NCBI GenBank assembly: GCA_004554385.1
Contig: SFMO01000141.1
Span: 1-9,913, forward strand
Length of the DNA: 9,913 nucleotides
Direction of reading: 5' to 3'
From: Ruminococcus flavefaciens
Lineage (GTDB): Bacteria; Bacillota; Clostridia; Oscillospirales; Ruminococcaceae
How positions within the stretch are numbered: the stretch's first letter is position 1; each line of letters opens with the position of its first letter. This document shows positions 1-4,837 of the stretch, piece by piece. Position numbers and translations under genes: made by a program. The notes below the pieces were generated by a model that was given only the letters and a program-made list of their open reading frames with translations, searched no databases and was not told the DNA's origin.

Positions 1-56
1 AAACAACCTGTTCCGATAATTAAAGGTAGGTCTGCTCCTCGTCCGGAATTTTCTCA

Positions 57-800
57 TCAGCGCAAGGTGTTTTGTCCCAAATATTCTATTTGATTTTTTA
101 TGCGGGGTAAATGCCAATATCGCTTAAGTTGTTGGCATTGGTATCCTATAGCCCTGACCTTCTGTGAGAAATTGACCTCGGTAAGACCGCTGCATCCCCA
201 GAAAGCAGAGGGGTATATCTTTTCGAGGTTTTTGCCCATAGTTACCTTTTTGAGGTCGCGGCAGCATGCAAGAGCGCCGCGGTCTATGCTGACAGTTTCA
301 TCAGGAATGGTAAGCTCTGTCTTGCCGCCTGCGTTAGGGCAGGCAACAAGCGCTGTCATATCCTTTGTGTATATTATGCCGTCAACGGCCGTGAAGTACT
401 TATTGTCCTCGGGTACGGTTATCTCCTCGATACCCTCCTCTGCGATATATATCCATTCAAAAACGGCTGTATTCTTTGAAAGATTTATCTTCTTTAGCTT
501 CTTGCAGTTTCTGAAAGGTCCGTCTGTCAACCCCACAACAGGCTTATCCTTATAGGTCTCGGGGATGGTGAATTCCTCGATGTCCTCATTGTTGACCATA
601 CTTATTAAGGCAAAATCGTCATAAACGAGATACTTGAAGTCTTCTTCCTCGACTTCTGTATATCTTGCATCAAGGTCGTATTCACTTGTGACTGCGCTGT
701 CAAGCGGTTTCAAAATAGTTTCTGCAAATGCAGGTGCAGCTGTACAGACAGAGCCGCAGATAATGGAAAGCGCAGCAAGAGCCGAAATGATTTTTTTCAT
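57..800 (-). CDS. secreted leucine-rich-repeat (LRR_5/BspA-type) protein, C-terminus probably truncated
   Basis: Predicted 247-residue exported protein. Residues 1-26 form a classical signal peptide (MKKII start, hydrophobic core, cleavage expected after AFA26). Residues 50-219 carry irregular BspA/LRR_5-type repeats, recognisable as F..C..L..I.L and EEITVPEDN units, the FTAVDGIIYTKD insert near 137-148, and AFWGCSGLTEVNF near 199-211. Proteins of this family are usually surface-exposed or secreted and bind proteins or surfaces; the target here is unknown. The ATG at 798-800 is chosen because AGGAGG lies 8 nt upstream (809-814 on the plus strand). The repeat pattern stops abruptly after VRAIG219. 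The last 28 residues are basic, with no LRR character, and coincide with an inverted repeat at 110-139, so the gene may have been cut by an insertion or rearrangement. It is transcribed divergently from agrB, which makes it a candidate quorum-sensing target. The LRR identity is clear; the ligand and whether it is functional are not. Confidence 0.8.
   Translation of the reverse strand: MKKIISALAALSIICGSVCTAAPAFAETILKPLDSAVTSEYDLDARYTEVEEEDFKYLVYDDFALISMVNNEDIEEFTIPETYKDKPVVGLTDGPFRNCKKLKKINLSKNTAVFEWIYIAEEGIEEITVPEDNKYFTAVDGIIYTKDMTALVACPNAGGKTELTIPDETVSIDRGALACCRDLKKVTMGKNLEKIYPSAFWGCSGLTEVNFSQKVRAIGYQCQQLKRYWHLPRIKNQIEYLGQNTLR
110..139. repeat. 8-bp inverted repeat at the end of the LRR reading frame
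   Basis: AATGCCAA at 110-117 and TTGGCATT at 132-139 are perfect reverse complements with a 14-nt spacer. The repeat lies exactly where the LRR pattern of the minus-strand gene is lost (codon 219 ends at 144). It may mark an insertion or deletion junction. The downstream 1-56 bases contain no gene I can recognise. Confidence 0.45.
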
Positions 801-852
801 GGTAATGACCTCCTATATCTTTCTGTTATATGACGGAATAATTGTACCATAT

Positions 853-881
853 ATCATAACATATATTATCTTTTATGTCAA
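853..881 (-). promoter_or_regulatory. promoter of the LRR gene
   Basis: On the minus strand a perfect TTGACA -35 (876-881 in plus coordinates) is followed after 17 nt by TATGAT (853-858). It reads toward the AGGAGG site and ATG of the LRR gene, with a leader of roughly 45 nt. The spacing and sequence fit a SigA promoter. Confidence 0.75.
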
Positions 882-884
882 TAG

Positions 885-914
885 TGCAACACTCTTGACA
901 TTTTGACAAACTGT
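885..914 (-). promoter_or_regulatory. candidate LytTR-type tandem binding site between divergent promoters
   Basis: On the minus strand ACAGTTTGT (906-914) fits the LytTR half-site consensus [TA][AC][CA]GTTN[AG][TG] at all nine positions. A weaker AGTGTTGCA (885-893) follows, with the GTT cores 21 bp apart, two helical turns, as is typical for LytTR dimers. The pair ends 3 bp upstream of the LRR gene -35, an activator-like position. It also flanks the agrB -35. The second half-site is poor, so this is only a candidate. Confidence 0.3.
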
Positions 915-922
915 GATATAAT
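895..922 (+). promoter_or_regulatory. promoter of the agrB-agrA-agrC operon
   Basis: TTGACA (895-900), a 16-nt spacer and TATAAT (917-922), with an extended -10 TG at 914-915. A second TTGACA at 903-908 is too close to the -10 to serve as its -35. The -35 elements of this promoter and the divergent LRR promoter are 13 bp apart. Confidence 0.75.
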
Positions 923-964
923 TAAATTGATTAGTAATTCAAGTATGGATTTGGGATATAAGGG

Positions 965-1549
965 ATGAATAAAATACTCGATGCAATTATGGAAAAGCTG
1001 CTCAGCGGCGGCTACGTAAGGGAAGATGAGACTGAAATAGTCCGCTTCGGACTCGAGCTGAATATCATGAAGCTGTTTATATCGGCAGGAATGCTCATAG
1101 CGGCAATGATATTCGGCTGTATTCCTTCTGCCCTTGTTTTCATGGCGGTATATCCGCCTTTGCGAAGCTGCTGCGGAGGATATCATGCAACAACACGTAC
1201 TGTCTGCTTCGTTCTGTCCATGGCTGTAATGAGCATAGTCATTGCGGCTGTAAGGCTTCTGCCGGAAAAGGTGCTTTTTGTCTTGGCGGCTGCTGCTTCG
1301 ATCGCAGGCATAATACTCATCATCTTGTTTGCACCTGTGGATACAGTGAGCAAGCCCTTCGACGATACCGAGCGCAGGGTTTTCCGCAGGCGTTCCCTTG
1401 CTGCAGCTGCCATTTCGGCGCTGCTGCTGGCTATACTTGCATTCTCAGGATCATACAGACTGATGTCTGCCGCTTCCATGGCGGTATTCTTTACGGGGAT
1501 AATGCTTATAGCAGGTATTTTCTCTAACAGGAAAGGAGCAGCGAAATGA
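965..1549 (+). CDS. agrB: AgrB-like pheromone-processing membrane cysteine peptidase
   Basis: A 194-residue integral membrane peptidase of the AgrB family, close to the usual ~190 residues. It would cleave the C-terminal tail of the AgrD precursor and help form and export the cyclic thiolactone pheromone. The family core GGYHATTRTVC carries catalytic His74 and Cys81 seven residues apart, as in S. aureus AgrB His77/Cys84. The second conserved block, FAPVDTVSKPFDDTE (122-136), is also present. Hydrophobic segments lie near 35-51, 82-97, 103-123, 145-160 and 165-186. The N-terminus (short helix, GGYVREDETEIVRFGLEL) matches the family, which supports the ATG at 965, although the nearest Shine-Dalgarno-like GGGA (953-956) is weak and AGGG directly abuts the ATG. 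Its stop overlaps the response regulator start (ATGA, 4 nt), so the two are translationally coupled. No agrD follows it directly, which is unusual; agrD is the fourth gene. Confidence 0.93.
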   Translation: MNKILDAIMEKLLSGGYVREDETEIVRFGLELNIMKLFISAGMLIAAMIFGCIPSALVFMAVYPPLRSCCGGYHATTRTVCFVLSMAVMSIVIAAVRLLPEKVLFVLAAAASIAGIILIILFAPVDTVSKPFDDTERRVFRRRSLAAAAISALLLAILAFSGSYRLMSAASMAVFFTGIMLIAGIFSNRKGAAK

Positions 1550-2271
1550 TATCCATTGCTATTTGTGACGATGACAAAGATGTTATCGAATCTATCAAAA
1601 GCTGTATATCTGAATACAGCACCTCTCATTCGGTAGAGTTTGATGTCCACAGCTTCCGCTGCGGCGAAAAACTCCTTGAGACCGACATGAATTATGACCT
1701 TATATTTCTCGATATTGAAATGAGCGGTATCGACGGACTGAAAACGGCTCAGCTCATACGGCAGATAGACCGCCGTTCAAGGATAGTGTACGTTACAAAC
1801 CACTCGGAATTTGCTCTGAGGAGTTACTCTGTACACCCCTTTGATTTTGTGGTAAAGCCTTTTGTCAGCGAAAGGATATACGATCTCCTTGACGAGCTTA
1901 TGCGCTATCTTGCAGAAAATTCGGAAAAGGACGTGGTGATACAGCTCAAAGGCGAGGACGGTCCTCTTCTTCTGACGCTGAAAAATATCTACGCATTCGA
2001 GTACACGGGCAACCGCAGGATAACTGTGTATACAAAAACGGAAAAATACCGCATAAAGGGCAGTCTTTCCGATATTTTTGCTCTTATAAATTCAGAGAGC
2101 TTTGTTTCTCCGCACAAAAGCTTCATTATTAATATGGAACACATAGATAAACTCAACAACTTTACACTATACACTACAAATGGTCTGGAGATCCCTGTTG
2201 CGCAGAAAAAGCTGAAGGATTTCCAGAACGAATTCAGCCATTTCATCAAACACTATATCAGACAGGAGTAG
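1546..2271 (+). CDS. agrA: AgrA-like LytTR response regulator
   Basis: A 241-residue two-domain transcription factor. Residues 1-120 are a receiver domain: acidic pocket Asp8-Asp9-Asp10, phosphoacceptor Asp56 in YDLIFLDIEMSGIDG, Thr84 in VTN and Lys104 in VVKP. Residues about 130-236 are a LytTR DNA-binding domain with the typical FVSPHKSFIINMEHI segment (187-200) and the IPVAQKKLKDFQ strand-helix end. LytTR regulators bind direct repeats about 21 bp apart near promoters. AGGAG at 1534-1538 sits 7 nt before the ATG, inside the agrB end. The gene overlaps agrB by 4 nt and is followed after 3 nt by the kinase, so it should be its cognate regulator. The gene precedes the kinase, the reverse of the S. 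aureus agrC-agrA order. Confidence 0.93.
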   Translation: MISIAICDDDKDVIESIKSCISEYSTSHSVEFDVHSFRCGEKLLETDMNYDLIFLDIEMSGIDGLKTAQLIRQIDRRSRIVYVTNHSEFALRSYSVHPFDFVVKPFVSERIYDLLDELMRYLAENSEKDVVIQLKGEDGPLLLTLKNIYAFEYTGNRRITVYTKTEKYRIKGSLSDIFALINSESFVSPHKSFIINMEHIDKLNNFTLYTTNGLEIPVAQKKLKDFQNEFSHFIKHYIRQE

Positions 2272-2274
2272 ACT

Positions 2275-3600
2275 ATGTTATTTACAGCTCATATTATTTC
2301 GTCAATTGCGCTGTATATATTTGCATTCATAGTATTTGAAAAGATATATACAACAAAAAAGTACTCGATAGTGATTAAGGCGCTCTTTATCATCATAGCA
2401 TCGCTTCTCATGGCTTCGATAAATATACTTGAAAAGCCTATATTCAACATTTCATATGCATATTTCTCTCTTGTGTTTATGACACTGATATTCTACAAGC
2501 CGAAGTATCTGAATTTCCTTATTTATAATGCCATAGCGCTTATCATCATAACCATAATAGAGATGCTGTCGGCGATAACGATAGCGTTTATAATCAAAGA
2601 GACTACGGAAAACATAACAAAGTCGCCTCCTTTGTTGATCGCCGCGTCTATCCTTGACTGGATAGTTATGATAGCCGTAGTAAAGTGCTTTGTCCTTTAT
2701 ATCTCCGAAAATGGGTTCAGCTCCATCAGAACACAGGAGATAATAATGTTTTTCGGACTTATTATCGGCGAACTCGTACTCTTCAATTATCTTTACAATA
2801 CTATTATCAAGAACAAGGCAGGATATAAGATAGTCATCATACTTCTCATATTCTTTGCCATTGACCTGTATCTGACCTATCTGCTGAGAAATCTATCACA
2901 GGGGTATAAGAATGAGAAGGAGCTTGAGCTTGTATCACAGCAGTCGCTGCTTCAGCTGAATGCCTATAACGAGCTGAATGAGAAATACAATGCCTCAAGA
3001 CGTGTAATACATGATGTCAAAAAGCATATCGCGTCTCTTGAGGGACTGATAAACGCAAACAAGGCTGAGGAGGCAGGACACTACAAGGATCTGCTCATTG
3101 CCGAGCTTGACAAGCTCATGCCGCGTTTTGAATGTGACGATCCTATCCTTACGGTAGTCATAAACAACAAGCTCGATACTGCAGAGGCAATGAACGTCGA
3201 CTTCCGCGTAGATGCAGAGTATACAAGCATAGGCTTTATTTCAAACCTTGATGTTACAGCTATATTCTCGAATCTTCTTGACAACGCATTTGAAGCCTGC
3301 AGTGAGCTCCCCGAGGAAAAGCGCCATGTATGGCTCTCTATAACCCGACGCAATTACTTCGTGTTTATCTATCTTGAAAACAGCTTTGATAAGGTTTCTG
3401 TAACCTCAAAGAACGAATTCAAGAGCACAAAAAAGAATCATCACGGAATAGGTCTCTCAAATATCCGCAATGCTTGTAAAAAGTACAACGGAAGCTTCGA
3501 TGCTCATATTGAGGATGATATGTTTATTACAGAACTGCTCATACCTATCCCCGACGATCAGGAGCAGGCTGAAAAAGCCGCAAAAAGCGCGAAAGTCTGA
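2275..3600 (+). CDS. agrC: AgrC-like sensor histidine kinase
   Basis: A 441-residue membrane kinase of the AgrC/VirS (GHKL, HPK10-like) type, expected to sense the cyclic peptide at the cell surface and phosphorylate the LytTR regulator. The N-terminal 205 residues hold six or seven hydrophobic segments (about 5-21, 33-50, 60-74, 80-107, 120-142, 155-173, 184-204). A coiled-coil linker (210-240) leads to the phosphoacceptor region VIHDVKKHIASLE with His246. The ATP-binding domain has the N-box NLLDNAFEAC (Asn337) and a single G-box HHGIGLSNI (389-397), as usual for this subfamily. The charged tail QEQAEKAAKSAKV is not conserved in the family as I know it. AGGAG at 2264-2268 lies 6 nt before the ATG. 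No intrinsic terminator follows on the plus strand, so some read-through into agrD is possible. Confidence 0.93.
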   Translation: MLFTAHIISSIALYIFAFIVFEKIYTTKKYSIVIKALFIIIASLLMASINILEKPIFNISYAYFSLVFMTLIFYKPKYLNFLIYNAIALIIITIIEMLSAITIAFIIKETTENITKSPPLLIAASILDWIVMIAVVKCFVLYISENGFSSIRTQEIIMFFGLIIGELVLFNYLYNTIIKNKAGYKIVIILLIFFAIDLYLTYLLRNLSQGYKNEKELELVSQQSLLQLNAYNELNEKYNASRRVIHDVKKHIASLEGLINANKAEEAGHYKDLLIAELDKLMPRFECDDPILTVVINNKLDTAEAMNVDFRVDAEYTSIGFISNLDVTAIFSNLLDNAFEACSELPEEKRHVWLSITRRNYFVFIYLENSFDKVSVTSKNEFKSTKKNHHGIGLSNIRNACKKYNGSFDAHIEDDMFITELLIPIPDDQEQAEKAAKSAKV

Positions 3601-3623
3601 GATCTGACGGTTTAAAAAATAAT

Positions 3624-3717
3624 ATACCGTTAAAGCTGAACAAAAAAAATATTACTGTCAGAAAAATACAGTAAAAGATGAACTATAAGGATAAAAATGC
3701 AAATAACCGGCGTTTAG
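3624..3717 (+). promoter_or_regulatory. LytTR-like half-sites upstream of agrD
   Basis: ACCGTTAAA (3626-3634) fits 8 of 9 positions of the LytTR half-site consensus, and a related ACAGTAAAA lies at 3668-3676, 42 bp further on (four helical turns). The flanks are also alike: ATACCGTTAAAGCTG at 3624 and ATACAGTAAAAGATG at 3666 agree at 12 of 15 positions. A third, poorer match, GGCGTTTAG, is at 3709-3717, 11 bp upstream of the agrD -35. The spacing is double the usual 21 bp, so regulation is only suggested. Confidence 0.3.
3652..3674. repeat. inverted repeat between agrC and agrD
   Basis: TTACTGT (3652-3658) and ACAGTAA (3668-3674) form a 7-bp stem with a 9-nt loop. There is no T-run after it on the plus strand, so it is unlikely to terminate the agrBAC transcript. 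On the minus strand it is followed by ATATTTTTTTT and could act as a terminator there, but no minus-strand gene lies upstream. It overlaps the second LytTR-like half-site, so it may be an operator. Confidence 0.35.
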
Positions 3718-3727
3718 TGCAAAACTA

Positions 3728-3755
3728 TTGACTTTTCGGACTTCAGAAATATAAT
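3728..3755 (+). promoter_or_regulatory. agrD: dedicated agrD promoter
   Basis: TTGACT (3728-3733), a 16-nt spacer and a perfect TATAAT (3750-3755). The expected start near 3762 gives a roughly 54-nt leader rich in G and C before the AGGAGG at 3802-3807. This makes agrD a separate transcription unit from agrBAC. Confidence 0.75.
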
Positions 3756-3815
3756 ATAAATATAGGCCGTCGCCCCGAAGGTGCCTGCACTATCATGAAT
3801 CAGGAGGGATTTTCA

Positions 3816-3974
3816 ATGATGAAGAAAACTCAGGACACTGTCAAGTCTATAATTATGAAAACAATCGTTTCAAAATCTGTAAAGGCAGCAGTGCAGAATG
3901 TGAATTCAGCCTGTGTATGGATATTAAATCAACCAGAGCCCCCCAAGGAACTCAAGAAATTCAGAAAATTTTAA
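3816..3974 (+). CDS. agrD: AgrD-type autoinducing peptide precursor
   Basis: A 52-residue peptide that fits an AgrD propeptide in all three parts. Residues 3-30 are a Lys-containing amphipathic leader that would dock at the membrane. The core SACVWIL has the single cysteine, Cys33, four residues before Leu37. The tail NQPEPPKELKKFRKF carries the family PKEL motif (43-46) needed for AgrB recognition. Aligned with S. aureus AgrD (CDFIM then DEVEVPKEL), cleavage falls after Leu37, giving a five-residue ring, CVWIL, closed by a thiolactone from Cys33 to Leu37. How many residues stay N-terminal of Cys33 cannot be read from sequence. AGGAGG at 3802-3807 is 7 nt before ATG 3816; a second ATG follows directly. 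The tail is basic (KKFRKF), whereas S. aureus AgrD ends in an acidic tail. Its place downstream of agrC, with its own promoter, is unusual. The gene is short and easily missed by gene callers. Confidence 0.9.
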   Translation: MMKKTQDTVKSIIMKTIVSKSVKAAVQNVNSACVWILNQPEPPKELKKFRKF

Positions 3975-4180
3975 TCATTACTTTACATAAAACATCGATC
4001 CCCTTAAAAATTTTCCATCTAATCCTAAATACTTCATTAAATTTCCTGATAATATTATTGAACCTTATTGATCCAGAATTACTACTAATATCCACCAACA
4101 GTTATCTACAAGATCCCATAACACACACACCAGAAATCTCTAACAACTGTCATAACTTCTACTAAGCACAGATCCCAATT
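3975..4180 (+). other. G-depleted, C-containing stretch downstream of agrD
   Basis: By hand count these 206 nt contain about 53 C and only 11 G on the plus strand. It starts at the agrD stop codon. An RNA with this composition is poorly structured and resembles the C>G bubbles used as Rho-loading (rut) sites. No coding signal is visible: a short reading frame at 3917-4165 starts inside agrD in another frame and has no ribosome binding site. Confidence 0.5.
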
Positions 4181-4664
4181 TCTGATCCGGTAACTGTTTA
4201 GCATCGATTTTGCAGAATATCCACTTCATTCACAGCAAACTACGCACAAAGAATTTCCAATGACAGGCATTGAGAGCGTAGTCACTTTTCGGGCGGCTTA
4301 CCTAAAAAACAGGCATCAGATCACAATAAAAATACAGTGATCGTTTTCAAAAGCTTGTCAAAACTCACAAAAGACTGTTATAGTCGTATCCTACAACGGA
4401 AAAATGTATTCTGCCGCCCCCCGACAGATAATCATTTTTCCGTTCCCCTTTTCTTTTTCAAGGTGATGGATCATTGGTATGCCGTTACTTATCCGGAACA
4501 AACAGTAAACACATAACGCTTTCAGATCTCTCTTAAAAAAACCATCTCTATAAAACACTTGAAAGACAAATATTAATTCAGAATTTCCTTTTCAATTGCT
4601 TGTTTCGCAGTAAATCATACAGTGATTTTTCATACACGGAAGTTCCGCTTCAGCTTCCGACAAG
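4181..4664 (+). other. non-coding region between agrD and the terminator, possible 3' UTR or RNA
   Basis: I see no supportable gene in this 484-nt stretch. It contains several small inverted repeats: GATCAC at 4319-4324 with GTGATC at 4337-4342, the strong hairpin at 4395-4444 (listed separately), and CGGAAG at 4637-4642 with CTTCCG at 4654-4659. A terminator follows directly. With no promoter seen before 4739, this DNA is most simply the 3' part of the agrD transcript or a small RNA processed from it. Confidence 0.4.
4395..4444. repeat. 12-bp perfect hairpin
   Basis: AACGGAAAAATG (4395-4406) and CATTTTTCCGTT (4433-4444) are perfect reverse complements. Inside the 26-nt interval TCTG and CAGA can add a second stem around a C-rich loop. 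On the plus strand CCCCTTTTCTTTTTC follows, so it could be a weak terminator as well as an RNA structural element. Confidence 0.6.
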
Positions 4665-4704
4665 AAAAGTTCGTTCTCTCTCTGAACGGGCTTTTTTTGT
4701 TTTG
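4665..4704 (+). terminator. intrinsic terminator ending the agrD-side transcript
   Basis: AAAAGTTCGTTC (4665-4676) pairs with GAACGGGCTTTT (4684-4695) over 12 positions, two of them G-U, around a TCTCTCT loop. The T-run continues to 4704 with one G interruption. It is the only strong plus-strand terminator downstream of agrD, about 690 nt after its stop. Confidence 0.8.
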
Positions 4705-4738
4705 ACCGGGCAATTTACATTTTAGTCATATATACATC

Positions 4739-4767
4739 TTGACTTTTTTGCAAGTAAATGCTAAAAT
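4739..4767 (+). promoter_or_regulatory. promoter of the calcium ATPase gene
   Basis: TTGACT (4739-4744), a 17-nt spacer and TAAAAT (4762-4767). It lies between the terminator and the ATPase and gives a leader of about 64 nt. Confidence 0.7.
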
Positions 4768-4779
4768 ATTATCTGTTTA

Positions 4780-4816
4780 GTACTGTAATGAAGGGATTTC
4801 GCTTCTTCAGCAGTAC
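4780..4816 (+). promoter_or_regulatory. stem-loop in the ATPase leader
   Basis: GTACTG (4780-4785) pairs with CAGTAC (4811-4816), and an inner GAAG (4790-4793) pairs with CTTC (4802-4805). The structure would start within a few nt of the expected transcript start and end 10 nt before the GGAGG site (4827-4831). It may stabilise the mRNA or act as a small regulatory leader. It does not match a riboswitch class I know. Confidence 0.3.
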
Positions 4817-4837
4817 AACGGATATTGGAGGAAAAAA

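Noticed and set aside
1..72. Minus-strand open stretch reading IWDKTPCADEKIPDEEQTYL then a stop
   Set aside because: It looks protein-like but has an in-frame stop just upstream and no start or ribosome binding site. It could be a remnant, but cannot be supported.
100..555. 151-residue plus-strand reading frame
   Set aside because: Antisense to the LRR gene, which has a signal peptide, repeats, AGGAGG and a promoter.
3917..4165. 82-residue plus-strand reading frame downstream of agrD
   Set aside because: It begins inside agrD in another frame, has no ribosome binding site, and its openness follows from the G-poor composition. No domain or family pattern is visible.
4466..4516. 16-residue open frame starting MDHWYAV
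   Set aside because: AAGGTG abuts the ATG with no spacing and nothing suggests translation; too short to support.
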